64,000 nucleotides of DNA, from assembly GCF_030052815.1 (NCBI RefSeq), contig NC_079505.1, positions 9,774,898-9,838,897 on the forward strand, written 5' to 3'. Position numbers and translations under genes: made by a program. Below the pieces are notes generated by a model. That model ran no database searches and had not been told where the DNA came from. It saw nothing but the letters and a program-made list of their open reading frames with translations. This DNA is from Hevea brasiliensis. Taxonomy: Eukaryota > Streptophyta > Magnoliopsida > Malpighiales > Euphorbiaceae. This document shows positions 36,785 through 50,300 of the stretch, in pieces (the first letter of the stretch is position 1; every line of letters begins with the position of its first letter).

Positions 36785-37279
36785 TTGTATCTTGGATAGC
36801 GGCGGTGTCCAGACACTGCTTGTTGGACCGCAAAGATTGTGGGGCCCGCTTCGCTATTGTCCTTGGAAATGAATGAACGAATTGCTTTGGATATTGAAAT
36901 TGTGAAGTTTTTTTATCTCAGCTTTAAGGAGTTCCATTAGGAGAGTTTCAAGGGCTGCGTGAAATGCTCTTCTGGATTTGTCTCCGTTGGAAGGCTGTGG
37001 TTATTGGAGTTCTCTGCTCTACAGAAGCTTATGTGAGTATTTTAATTATGCTTCTTCAATTGGGTGCTATTTCAGATACACCCCCAAAGTTGTGGTTAAA
37101 GAATGTTCTTCTGTTTTTTATGTCTGAATCAAGGAATTATTAGGAATGATGTGGCTGTCAAAACTCAAACATGTCCAGTTATGATTGTCAATTCTGTACT
37201 CTCATCAGTGCAGTATGAGTAGCTGCATTTGTTTAGTCTAGTTGGTTTGGATGTCCTTTTCTTGGCAAATGGATCGTTA

Positions 37280-37703
37280 GGCTCTGTTTGGATGAGGGTG
37301 AAGGAGGGTAAAAAAAGGTAAAGAGGAAAATTAACTTATATGCCCTGTTTGGAATGAGCTAAATTCATAGAGGGTATGTAAGCAAGGGTAAGCCCTTGCC
37401 CTCAAATCTCAATTTTCTTTACGCCCATTTGGGGTGCTAGGAGGGATAAGGAGGGCAGGGTAAGGAGGAGGAGGGGAGGGTAGGTGAGAGTTATGATTAT
37501 TTTGTTTCTTGCATATTTATATTTAATCTTACTTCACCTCATTTGCAAATATAAGGAATATATATTTCCCTATTTACCTTTTCATTAATTCAGCCTTTTT
37601 AAAATATGATTTTTTTTTATTATAATCTTCTTTATTTTTTCTTCTCCTTACCTTTCTTACCTTTCCATTTATTAACCTTCCTTCACCCTATCCAAACAAA
37701 GCC
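37280..37703. repeat. MITE-like element with ~30-bp terminal inverted repeats
   Basis: The left end GGCTCTGTTTGGATGAGGGT and the right end (as reverse complement) GGCTTTGTTTGGATAGGGTG match well over about 30 bases. It is 424 bp with no coding sequence. The ends resemble PIF/Harbinger-type MITEs. The flanking triplets TTA and TAT do not form a clean duplication. It lies in an intron of the NO66-like pseudogene. Confidence 0.65.
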
Positions 37704-38591
37704 TATCCTGGTTGACCTTCATGTATTTAGAATGCTATGGACCATATCCTTTGATCCTTTCTTACCTTTCCATTGAGGACCATATCCTTGTTGACCTTCA
37801 TGTTTTTAGAATGCTATGGTTAACGCATGAGAAATTGCCTACCCTACTCAATCCACTGAACTTTTGTTAAGCATTTAGAAATTGAAGTTTTGCCAATAAG
37901 CATCCCACATGTGGATGAGTGGTAAATTGCAGAAGAAGCAAAAGAAAGTTATGAGCAGTAGGACGTTGCTGTTTGTATCACTTAATTCATAGGAGGGTCA
38001 GTATTTCTGTCTGCTTCATTATCAAAAAAATGCTTATATGTTTATTAAATTCAAAGGCGGGAAAATATATTTGTAGCATGGTTTCCAAATCTTCTCCTTC
38101 CTACCTTGTTTCAGGTCCTCTCTCTCTATCCTCATCAGTTGGCTCTTGTGTTTCTCTATTTGCTTATTTTTATTTTGAACAACAATACTGGAAACCTTTC
38201 AGGTAACTGTAGCATCTTAGATAGGCAAGAGAAGACTATGAGTTTTTGTCTTAGAATATAGCACATATTTATCCCAAAAAAAAAAGTTTCCAATGAAGTT
38301 TAATTGATTGTCATTTTAGTACCTTTTTTCTGCTAATATTATTAAACCATATTTATTTGATGCTCATGTAGCATAAACAACAATTATGCTTTAATATTAT
38401 TCATAATGACTCTTATATGGATAGCCACATGATCAGGGGTGAGCAAGAAATTTTTTTATAGGGGGCCAATATTTATAGATATAGAACATAATATCATTTT
38501 CTTAAAACAAAATTTTATATATCCAATGATCAATTCATTAAATTGTGAGCAGTTAGATTTCTTTTTCTATAAAAATGTAAATCAAGAGGAG

Positions 38592-38592
38592 C

Positions 38593-38623
<31 letters not shown>
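38592..38623. repeat. (TA)n microsatellite
   Basis: TA run after GAGCATG in the intron region of the NO66-like pseudogene. Confidence 0.9.
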
Positions 38624-38628
<5 letters not shown>

Positions 38629-41600
38629 AAGTTTTATAATTGATCATGGTATTTATTTAAATATAATATAATAAATTAAATATATAATGTTATTTATTAA
38701 ATTATATCATATTATAGTAAAGATAATAGTTATCATATTGAACAATTATGATTACATAAATAAATCAATAGAAAAATATAAAGAGTGAGCAAAACTAACA
38801 TTGATACTAAAAAAAAATATAGGACAACCTTTCTATCTCATTGATCTTATAATCTAGCATTGATGGTGAAAGAAGCAGCAGTTTATGCATGTGAAGCTGC
38901 AGGAATACCAAAAGCCAAAGTTGGAGGCTTAATGGCTTCTTAATAAGGTGATAAATCCTCCAATTGGAAGCAAAATTTATATTTATTGATTAGGTTAGTC
39001 CAGTTAATGTTTATTAGACTAAAGTTTCTATACTGGAGTGCCAATGGCTTAAGCATGTAATTTCTTGAATGAATGTCTATCCCTTGTGTTTGGATTTCTT
39101 GAACATTTGATGGTGAAATATTCTGTTCTACTATAATAACTTAATGTCCATTAGGATTGGATTTCTTCAGGTTCCTTTCTCTTCAACATTGGTTTATTTG
39201 TGCACTAAGGACAACAGAAGTGTAGCTTCTGTCAGGATAGAATTTAAAGAAGATAGACACCCTATCAATTTTTCATGATACAATATCTTTATTCTGTAAC
39301 TAACATCTGCAACCTTGAGCAACCGGAAAAGGTCCCAAGGAATCTGTCTGAAGCTTTCTTTGTATTTTTGAAGAAGCTGTGGACAAAAGTACTTAGTCAA
39401 ATGCTACTTTGTAACCCTTTGATATCCATTCCAGAGAGACACTTATGTATAGCCAATATTACAATTAACTATCTGTCAGAAGGCATTTTTAGGCTTTCAA
39501 CTACTGCCATCCAATTTGCTCCTTTGCCATCTCTTTTGGTCCAAAGAAAGATTTTTGGTTGGAGTGAGGATAGTTTTAAAACTTTCATGTGACTTTACTG
39601 AGAGGCATCACCGTTTATTGTGAGAAGGCCCTCAACATCTATAGTTGAGGAGGATGACATTTTTAGTTTATTTGCAGAATCTCTGAACTATAAAGAATCA
39701 TCTTATTCATTTCTTTCTCCTGTGTTTCAGAGTTTCATTTCTTGTCTGCCTATTACTTCAGGTGAATCAGACATCTTAAATTTCCTGGAGGAGGTAGGAA
39801 ATGAATTGGGCATACCTATAATATATCAGTAGGATTTATGGGCATTAAGAACAGAGAAACAATAAAAAAGTAAGATGCATTTCTTCCTGAGAATTTAGAT
39901 CCATTTTGCATTAGGATTTCCATTTTTTCCTCTATTGATGATATTATGAAGTGTGAAGAAGCATTCAAAGAGGGTTATACACATGCAGATGATTTTGGCT
40001 CTGGTGAACTTGCAAGATTATCCTTACACATCGCATTTGTAATTGAGTGGAACCTCCTTTTGAGTAAGTAAAATCTTATTAATTTCCTTTTTTTCCTTTC
40101 TTTTTCCTATTCTTTTGTAACGTTAGGTTGATGCCACAAAAATAGTGGAGTATAGTGCATCTTGGCTCACCAAAAGAATTTCAATACGATATCTTCTTCC
40201 TTACAGGAAATGCATACATGGCCACTCAAATTGCCAGTAAATAGTCTGCTGATTTTATTGGTTGATTGATAATAGGCAACTTTATTTAATGCACACTGAT
40301 CCTGTAGTTATCTTTGGCTGAGATTCTGCCGAGGCAATTGATCCATGTGAGATGTCTAACAATCTTATTTGTTAAAAAGACAAATTGATACATCACTATG
40401 TTGGGCCACTCAATCAATGGAATTTGTTTCTTTGTAAAATGTGAGATGCCCCATGAACTGCAGCCAGTATTCTCAAGACCTGTGGCTGCTTTTAATCTTA
40501 TTCTTGCTTTTATATTTTTAATTTATAATGATTGAAGTGAATATAAAAGAATTTAGAACATGAAACTTTCATGGATTCCGTTTTTCCAAACTTCCCATTT
40601 GCTTCACTTTTATTTGAAATATATGTTTCTGTCATTCTCAGGGTTTTGTAATACCCACAACTACATACATGCGTTGAAGTACAAGCGGTGTGTCTGTTAT
40701 ATGGTGGTTTATTGTCTGCTGACATTTGTTTTGTTTGCTTTATGATCATCAGCATCTCCCCCTGTGTCTTCCTTATATGACTTTTGGCTTTTTGTATTTT
40801 CTATTCAATTCTATTTTCACTGTTTCTTATTTTCCTTAATTAGCTCAAAAAATGTTTGTAGTTAGTGCATCAATTTCATCTCAATGCATTTTGGATCTCC
40901 TTAACGTAGATTCAAAAATCTTTTGGCAGATTGTAGCTAAAGCTAACACTCAAATCACATGCTTACTGACCTATGATCTGGACAAAAATTGTGTAATGAA
41001 GGAGTCTTGTCTGTGAGACATGGAGCATGGCTTTGGGCCAATGTCTCTAGAAAAGCTGACTCATGGGCATGCCTTTAAAATATTCAGATCTGTTTGGCAT
41101 TGTAATTCCACCTGTCTTATAATTTTAATTTTTAAATTTTTTGTGGGGGATGCGAAATTGCCTTCTCACTTGCTTTTGAGAAAAGCAACAATTTGAGGCT
41201 CTTCTGAAAAGTAGGCCAAACCTGCTTTAGGAAATGAAGATGTGAATTCCAAAAGCATCTTGCGCCACCAGTCATGAGTCACAAAAAGCAGCTAGTCTTG
41301 TGTCAATAATCATCTAAATGATATTGGTTGGCACTAATGTGCTCTTGAGTTTACTTTGAACAATTGAAATATCATAGTTCTCTATGTTACAATGCATTTA
41401 GTAGAACTTTGCTTGGTTAAATTGAGCTGAGATTTGTATAGTTTCAGTGAAGATTTACTTACTGTTATTTGTTTGTTATTCTTGAAAATACTCCATTAGT
41501 GCACTTAATATGCATTAGAGTTTAACTTGGTAATACCTGTGTGCTATCATTGATAAAACCTGCAATTTGTGACATTTATAATCTGACCATATAGTGGAAT

Positions 41601-42480
41601 TTGCTAAGTTCCACAATTTACCAAGATGTTAAAACTGACATTCCAAAATGGTTGGGAATGAGAATTAAATGACATGGAATGACATGGTTAATACAATTTT
41701 ATTGAAATGAAATACACATTGGTGAGAGTTGTTAAAAGAGAGGGTTACCTCCTTTTGTGTAGCTTACCAATTGTTATTTAGCTTGTTAGGCCTCCTTTGA
41801 ATTAAAAAGAAAAAGCCAAAAAAAAAAAAAAAAAGAAAGACATTGGTTAACTTCAGATTCAAAGATACATTGAAAGAGTATTTCTCACACGCTCTTTGAT
41901 GTATTTTACTTGAATACATGTGGGCAGGATTTGCACATGTTGCACTTCAACGTTGGAGCCAGACCAGAGAAAAGGCCAATCATGCTTTGGTTGAGCCATT
42001 GTCTGGTCTTTTTAACGTGATTACTGTGAATCTGTTCCATGCTATGATTGAGTTAATGGGTGCTTTTGATCCTACCTTCAGGAAGGCGTGCTTTGCTGGA
42101 GCACCCTCTTTGCCATTTGGAAAGGAAGAATTGGCTTTATTTTAACCAGAAAACCATTTTCAATTATCTGATCAATAAAATTATTATGGAATCTGGGTTC
42201 TTGGAAGCCCTTAGGACGGATGGTGGAAGTGGCTATTGAAAAGAAAGATCCTTTTCAAAGGATGAGGTGACTTCATCTTCTTAATAATGAGAGAGAAACC
42301 ATCCAAGGACATGACCAGAATACACCTCACATGGAAATTGAAAATTTTTTTTCCAGTATATGTTCAGCACCAAGACCTGTAAGAAGCTGTATTCTTGCAA
42401 ATTAAACTTGTCAGTGGAGAATTAGAATATGGGGGGGATGAGTATCAAGACAATTCCTTGTGACACAGATTCAGGTAGAT

Positions 42481-44370
42481 AAAGAATTTCTTAGTAAAGA
42501 ATAAAGAGATTCATTCAAACTTTTTCTCTTGGCCATTCCTGTGGAGCGGCAACATTCTCTCTTCTCTCATGGATCTCCTTCCCGTAAGAAAGGAGAAGAA
42601 ACAGAAAAGATGAAAAAATATAGAGCAGTTGTAAGGAGATAGAATGAAGCTAGAAGCGAAAACTGTAGCTGAATCGATCAAGGATTTAAGTATCCCTGAG
42701 ATAAAAGAGGCTGTGCAGGAACAAAAGCTTATAAAGATGAGTACCGCAATCAGAGAGAGTCTCAAATCAATTGTTAGTTGATAGGCTGGGTCTGGGGAAA
42801 CACGTCTGAGCCCATATCGACGCCATGCCATGCCAAAATCCAAAAAACTTTCTTTACCATTTCTATGTACATAAATGTTTACTCCCTCGTCTATCTAGAG
42901 AGCATTTTTCACTTTTGTAAACTTATGTTTCGCTTGATAAGACGTTGGATAAGTTATATTGAAATAGAACAATTTATTATAATATATTTTTTTAATGTCT
43001 CCTATTGAACTAGACATTTTAGATTTAGTATGACTTACCCACTAGACAGGTCCAAATCCACCTATTCCAAGAAGATTAGTGGGATGAAAATTTTTAGTTG
43101 CCTTCTTCAATGTGTGCAGGTCAAAGTAGCTTATGGTCAGAAGGTAACACTCCAACAAATCAGCAGAAGCTGCATTAAGGTATAAAAAATTTCAACTTTA
43201 GATGGCTTATTATGTTAAACACTCAATTGTATTACCTTTCTGCCTTTTATTTCTTCTTAGTACAAACTTCGTTGTCTCTAAAGGTTTGACAAATTTCCAA
43301 AACAATATGTTAAGGATCAGTAATGTAATGAGAACAATCATCCCTCCAAAAGAAAAAGAATACAACGAAGGTTTCATTTGTTTTATGAAAAATATTTTTC
43401 ATATTTTTTTTGTATTTGACATCCTTAATAAATAAATTAATAGAAAAGATATTATTTTTTAAACTTTGATAATTTTTTAAATTTTGATAATTTTATCAAA
43501 ATATAAAATTACTTATATATACATATATAACTAATTTAATATTATAATTAAATAATTAAAAATATTTTTATGAAAAAATATTTTTAAAAAATAATTTTCA
43601 TAAAAAATACAAGTCATTTTTTATAGAAAGAAATTCAATCAAAGATTTGTGGTGGAGATGTCGAGCTCTGCATCCGAAGCTTGGCTGGATGTGGAGAGGA
43701 TCACTGCATGCGTTTGATTATTTACATTGCAGTGGTCATTTAAAGGAACATTAATCACCATATAAATTGAGCCAAATCACAGACATATTCCACTTCCACC
43801 CCAAGCAACATTCATCTCCCATAAGCTTTCCCCATTCAAATATCGTGTATAGAAAGTCTAAGAATGGCTCTAGTACCTGCTTTGTATGATTTGGCTTTCA
43901 ATACATTCATATTAGTCGAGATTATCAGTGTTTTACCTTAGATTTCTCTACTTCAATTGATTAATTAAACACCCAAATTTTGTTTAGCTTTTAGAGTATT
44001 AAATTGTTATTTGAGTTAATTTTATTATCCATAACAAAAATATATTTTGTTTCGCTTCCTTATTGCGAAATTTAAATTTTCTTAAATTAATTTTGATATT
44101 TAGTTATAATTTATGGTGGAAAAAATTTTAAAAAATAAATTATGGAATATTAAATCTATTTTTTTTAAATTTATTTTTTATCTACAATAAAAAGTATCGA
44201 CTTTTTTCTTTAATAAAATTTAAATTTACTTACGTTAATTTTAAATTTTAGATATAATTACTCTAATTTTAAAAATTTAGTCTTTTTTGATTTTTTTCGT
44301 TTGATTTATTAAGAAAGCTACTCCATCCTCCAATGGCATTTACATTCCTGTAGAATATAGATACTGACAG
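42481..44370. other. Intergenic region between the NO66-like pseudogene and D-cysteine desulfhydrase
   Basis: A 45-codon plus-strand ORF near 42646 (MKLEAKTVAESIKDLS) is open and charged but unrecognised. The rest is AT-rich, with no supported gene. The last few hundred bases are the presumed promoter region of the downstream gene. Confidence 0.5.
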
Positions 44371-47300
44371 ATGCTGTGCAATCGGTACTTTTGTCCCTTG
44401 AACGTTAAGAGCTCCTTCAGACCCAAACCCCGTCTCATCATCAGATCAATATTGGGTATCTCTCACTCTCACACAATGGAATTGGACGAAAACAACAAAT
44501 ACAAGAGCTCTCTGGATTTCCTCACTCAAAAACCCTACACTCCTCCTTCCTGGGCTTCCCATCTCAATCCCATTCCTCCTCACCGCTTCTCTCTTGGTCA
44601 TCTTCCTACTCCTATTCATCCATGGAAGCTTCCTAATTTGCCCAATGGCACTGAGCTTTGGTTGAAGGTAATACATGACGAATTTTTATTTTAGTTTTAA
44701 TTTTATCAACTTTTGATATATTTCTCTTGATTTTATATAGCGCGATGATCTATCGGGCATGCAATTGAGTGGTAACAAAGTCAGAAAGTTGGAATTTTTG
44801 ATGGCCGATGCAGTGGCTAATGGCGCTGACTGTATCATTACCATTGGAGGCATTCAAAGCAACCACTGCCGTGCCACTGCTGTTGCTGCCAAGTACCTTA
44901 ATCTTGACTGTTATCTTATACTTCGCACTTCCAAGGTCATTTCTTCTACCATTTTTTTTTTCACGTCTATTATTTATTATTTATATATTTATTTATGGGT
45001 CGTTAAAGTGAAACCTATTCCCACTTGCAAATTAAGGCTTGTTTTACCATTTGAACCAACCCCAGTTGGTATTTGTTATCATTATTGTTTCCGTTGTTTT
45101 TTTGAGAATTTTTTTGGATGAGTTGCAGGTTCTTGTGGATCAAGATCCTGGATTGACGGGCAATCTCTTGGTTGAACGTCTGATTGGAGCTCATGTTCAA
45201 CTTATTTCAAAAGAAGAATATGCACAAATTGGGAGTGTGGTTTGTCGTTGCTTCTTAATTTACCACTTATTCTGCATGCAAGCATTTCATATTATCATCA
45301 TGTGCCTCTACTTAGCTTTTCTGTGAGCTTTGTGTTTTTCTTTTGCTGCTATTACCTTCTGAACCTTGATATATCAATGAGTTATTTGCATTGCTGCCTT
45401 GTAACCCAGGCCAGATTTTAATTTTGGTAGTTGACTTTTATTTTATTTATTTCTGGTATCAAAGTGCTTAGGGGGATACAAGGTGATGATGCTAGGTTTC
45501 ATATTTCACTGTCAGAGGTCAGTTGTAATTTGAGCAGTGTTGTTAAGATGAGATTTTTCAGAAGATATTGGACTAAAGTGTTTTTCTATCTCTATTATTT
45601 TGCAGGCAATTTTAACCTTTTTTCGGTTGTGCACATGCCTGAGTCTGTATTTCTTGTGCTTTAATTCTTTTCTTTGTTCTGTTCAACTCTCTGATTGCTG
45701 GTGCTGAGCATCACTCCATTAAATCAGTTCATCCGTTGCTAAATCTTTGTTCCATTAAACTTTCATATAACCTTGGTTTGGAATTGAGGATCATCAGCTA
45801 GAGCTTTTAATGGAACCAATTTAATTGATGTTCAACAGGATGATAAACTCTTATTTTTGGCAGTTCATTTTTTCTGTTGGTTTCTATTGTATTTTTCCTT
45901 ATCTTTTTCGAAGGGATCTTTTATCTTGCTCTCTTCCTAGTAATTTCTTTCTTCAGCTTGTTTAACCTATTTTCCGATCCTTGTGTTGTATAAATTTTCT
46001 AGCCTTAGAGGTTATACTGTTATTCATGATACCATTCATTGCAACAATTACCCTTCTCTATAATTGTACTCGTGGAAGGCATACTTGAGGCACAAACTGC
46101 TTAAGTCAAGTGGGAAGCACACACATAGGCTTGCCTTGATAATATTTAATTTTACATCTGTTTTTCTTTTCTTTCTTAAAATGTTACTTCATCTAAAATT
46201 CTCTACCATTGCTTCCGCTATGTTTGTGAGCTTGCTATTCTTTCATGCATAACAAATCAAATTAAAACAACAAAAGAAAGAAGCCTGTAATAGATAAGAA
46301 ATTGAGAACATTCTACACAAAGGGGAGGAAAAGAACTGCTGTTAGGGTTTCTCTGCACAGAAACAGGTCCATTAGCTCTCTCTTTCTATATTGTTCTGCT
46401 TCACTACTCTTCTTCGCTCGATCAATTTTCCTTTTCTTTTCTTCTAGCTCCTCTTGGTTCTCTTCACATCTTTGTCTTTCCCTTTTTCTTCCTTCCCTGT
46501 CTATTATTCTCCTTCACATAATCCAAAAAAATAATTACCTGAGACTCCCTTATCTACATTCTATCTTTTCTGCTTCTCAGTCCTCATTTTTCTTATTCTT
46601 TTCATGCCTGTTGTTCTCCTCCTTTTCTAGATGCCTCTTAGTCTCGTTTTTCTCATTGTTTGCGCCAAATTTTTCTACAAGAACCTGCTGCAAACTATTC
46701 TAGCTTTCATGATGAGTAGTTGTCTTGGAGCTGTTTTAAGGATTGTTGCTATTTACTAGGAATGTAAGATCATAGTTTTAAGATTTTCTTTAACATCCTT
46801 TTTTTTCCCTAAAAATATCGATATTGAGATTCTAATTATTTTATGTTATGAGTGTGACTAGTTTTCTTATAAGCATTAGTCATCTTTTTGTGTGCTTGTG
46901 CATGTGTGTGTAACTTATCTCTCTTAGTTATGTGTTTTTTGCCTTGCATCTTGGCTTTATGATCCTTTGAACCTTATTACACCTTTTTCCTTTAATAAAA
47001 TATGCTTGTAAGTGAAGTTTGTAGTCATATTCAAAGCCATTTATGAAGAAGGATATTTAAAGAGAGTAAGATATTTTCTGCTTAGACCTCCTCTATTATT
47101 AGATGAGATTGTACCCCACTAACCCCATGTTTGGATATGGGGAAAGTGGTAGGGAAGCAAAATAAGTTGTGGAAAATAAGGGAGAATTCTCACTTTCCTT
47201 TGTTTGGAAAGGGAAGGGAAAATAGGAGGAAGGAAAATAATAATTATTTTACCCTATTTATTTTCTCTCCAATTGGGAGAGAAAATAATAAAAGAGGAGG

Positions 47301-50300
47301 AATTGTGCATTGAAATTTGTGCAATTATATATATAGTATTTATTTAATTTTTTATTTGTGTCCTTATTAAGTAAAATGGTAAATACAATTTATAAAGTAA
47401 GGGTAAAATAGTAATTTTAACTATTTTTTCTTTCACTCATTCTCTTTTCAAGCAAGGGAAAATAAATTTATTTTCCTTTCATCCAAACACAAAAGGAGAA
47501 ACTAAAGGAGATAAAATAAAAATATTTTCCTTATGTTATTTTCCTTCCCTTCCCATACATTATCCAAACAGAGCGTAAATGATGGTCACATTCCTCACAC
47601 CTGAATGAATATTTTCTTATCTTGTTTGGGACTCGACAATGTGTTGTTTTGACAAGAAAGAGACATGCAATTATATGCTATATTTTGTTCTTTGAACTTT
47701 GTTTCAGAGGTGCACGTGACTGTACTCCCAGATTATGATTTTTGGGGGTTGCAGAATGTGAAATACTTTTTTTAGAATGTAACACATTGTATGTATCCAT
47801 CATTTAGCTTATTTTCAAGTTCTGTAAACTGTTATTTTCCTTTGCTTTGAAGTAGTCTCTAACATTCCTTTTAAATGGTTACATTAAAATTATGGTTGTC
47901 AAATGTTCTGGATGGTTCTACCAATATTTTATTTCACAAATTCTGTTGTGTTTCTCCCCATGCAACCTCCCTCCCTTTCTTCACTTGAATTGGTACCTGC
48001 ATGTGTTTTTAGATCATATTTAATTGATAGGTTTCATTGTCTTTGTTCAACCTTTGTTGTCAGACTCTCACTAATATCTTAAAAGAAAAGTTGCTGAAGG
48101 AAGGGAGAAAACCATATGTTATTCCCGTTGGTGGATCAAACCCCATAGGAACTTGGTGAGTTCAAGTGAATAATTTATATCTTGTTTGATATGTCAGTTT
48201 TAGGTTTGCAATTGCATTATTCATCCTCATAAACTGATCAGTATTTCATCATGTGAGACTGGTTAAGCTGTATTCTATATCAATCCTCTGGAGTGTCTCA
48301 AAATATTTCTGATGCAAGGATCCAAAATGCTCCAAAACAAAATACATTTACCAAGTCAACAAAAATCAGCTTTTTTATGTGACTCTGAAATCCTTTTAAT
48401 TATCTGATGTATAAATAGAGTTGCCGAGGTGATATTTACAGGTTGCAATTCTATTCTTTAATCAAGCCATTGGAAAAGAATGTTGAAATTTGATTTGGAA
48501 ATGATGAACAACTGTAGGAGAAAGTACAAAAATTCTTGTAGAGGGAAAGAAATCCTCAGGTTTGAGGGTTGGTGGAAAATTGTGTTTAGATTCAAAGATT
48601 TGAGGTAGTTAAGTAAGAGGAAAAGAGATACATAGCAAAAAGTGAAGAGAGGTGGGGTTAGTTGTGTTGCATTTTGTTTTTGTTTATCACAATATCTAAT
48701 GTTAGGGAGAAGAAGGGAAAAAGCTACAGAGAAATATTTGGAAAGATGGAATAGAGAGGAAAACATACTGAGCAACTTGCAAAGGCAAGTTTATAGGCTC
48801 AGAGGTCAGAGCACAGAGCCTTTCCCATTCCACTTCCTTTATCAAGGATCCAACTGCTAAAGGCAAGGTACCTTGCACCAGTTGCACTTAGGTAGCATCC
48901 ATTTTCAGTACTAAATAATCTAACATTTATAATAAAAAAAATGTTGAAATATAGAATGAATTGATATAAATTAATATAAACATAGACAAGGCCTCACTGC
49001 AGTCATTGCTGTGTCACTGCCACTTTCTCTCCCTTCTCTTCATTTTTCTCTCCTTCCTTCGCAATTATTAAGAGCAGTGTATCTCTGCAGTCCTTTGAAA
49101 GCACTCAACTATTTAGCGAAGCGGTTGATGTAACTACTTTAGTTGTGTACTGTTTTAGACTCTTACATATTATTGTACTGATCTCTTATAGCTGATTATG
49201 ACGATTCATTCATGAATATAAATATGGGACATTTCCATCTAGGGGGTTGTAATTCACTCCCTCTTCATAATAGCCACTTGAAGAGATTGGCTTATCTTCA
49301 TATGGCCTTAACTGAAAGTCTCCCAACATTCAATTGCTTCCTCTGATGTTGGCCAACTTAAGAAAATGTTGATCAATATTTGCATCTATATTATCTGTCA
49401 TTGTAGAGAACAAATACAAGAAGTATGCAAGAAGTTTGGTACGAAATGGAAGGAGATAGGTCTGCTATTCCTTCAACAAGTTTGGGCCATGACCCTAGAT
49501 TCACCCCTGTAGAGAAGGAAAGAGTTGATTATACTATTTTTTCTTCTCTCAATGGGAAAGGTTTCCCTAATAATGTATTGGGCATTTCTTCGTGAAATAC
49601 TTTCCTGATATGGCCTTTTCTTCAAGCTTGATTGGCTAGGCTTTTTCTTCAATTTTATTTTCATATCTGCTCAAACCAAGCCAAAAACCACCCTTTTAGG
49701 GAAATTTATTATGTATTTGTGTGCTTTTGTACTGTGCACCTTGCTTCTTTTGTTATTTTTTAAGATCAAAGTTCTCTAGTTTTTTATTTGCTAGTTTATT
49801 TTAATTGTTTTGTCTTTTCTATATCATTATATTAATAATCTAATTTATATGTTTGAATTCCATTCAGGGGTTATATTGAAGCAATAAGGGAAATTGAGCA
49901 ACAAGTTCAGGCTAGTTCTGGCAGATTAAAATTTGATGATATTGTTGTAGCATGTGGCAGGTTCTTATCTACACTGTCTCTTAAATTTTGAAAGTATGCT
50001 GTTTCTTTTCTATTTCCTTCCTCTATCTTGGATGTCAGCAAGTTATATTTCTAGGATGGACTTTGAGTAATTTAAATACTAAGAATAGGTAGAACTCAAA
50101 TACACAATTATTAGCAGATTTTCAGATCTGATTGCTGTGAATATAAGGAATAAGGTAAAATCTTCTACACTTCAGAGAGGCATAACTGCTGAAACTTTTA
50201 TTGATTGAAATTTGAAATTTGAAATGCACAATACGCACTTTAAGACCAAGAAAAGTTGAAAATTGAGACTTGAACATCATAAATCACAAGTCTTTCCTAC

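Larger units (their letters stand above)
35761..36785. other. Intergenic region with simple repeats
   Basis: AT-rich. It has a long (TA)n run at about 36196-36240 followed by T(n), a pyrimidine-rich tract 36640-36700, and a short tandem duplication at 36709-36784. A 45-codon plus-strand ORF at 36474 (MEKAEGSKKTCCKRK) has no family resemblance. Confidence 0.6.
36786..42480 (+). pseudogene. Unprocessed pseudogene of a plant NO66-like JmjC protein, catalytic core missing
   Basis: Blocks in order match, as I recall them, plant proteins annotated as ribosomal oxygenase/lysine demethylase NO66. About 36875-37033: LSLEMNERIALDIEIVK, RRVSRAA-stop-NALLDLS, EFSALQKLM. About 39170-39240: TLVYLCTKDNRSVASVRI. 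39320-39590: SEAFFVFLKKLW, RHLCIANITIN, RKIFGWSEDSFKTFM. 39620-39900: RRPSTSIVEEDDIFS, SFISCLPITSGESDI. 39950-40070: KCEEAFKEGYT running straight into DDFGSGELARLSLHIAF and VEPPFE. 41926-42300: GFAHVALQRWSQTREKA, FRKACF, EALRT, ERETIQGHD. Introns are retained, so the copy arose by DNA duplication. Several stops and frameshifts are present. The segment that should lie between EGYT and DD, which would hold the Fe(II)-binding HxD...H JmjC fold, is absent. NO66 proteins hydroxylate ribosomal protein and/or demethylate histone; this copy cannot. Confidence 0.72.

Noticed and set aside
38860..38945. Short open stretch KEAAVYACEAAGIPKAKVGG on the plus strand
   Set aside because: It reads like protein but does not fit the NO66-like blocks around it, ends quickly at stops and could not be assigned; it may be a captured fragment.
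46302..46703. 133-codon plus-strand ORF in D-cysteine desulfhydrase intron 3
   Set aside because: Ser/Phe/Leu-rich translation of a pyrimidine-rich intron; no domain, and the flanking exons splice across it in phase.
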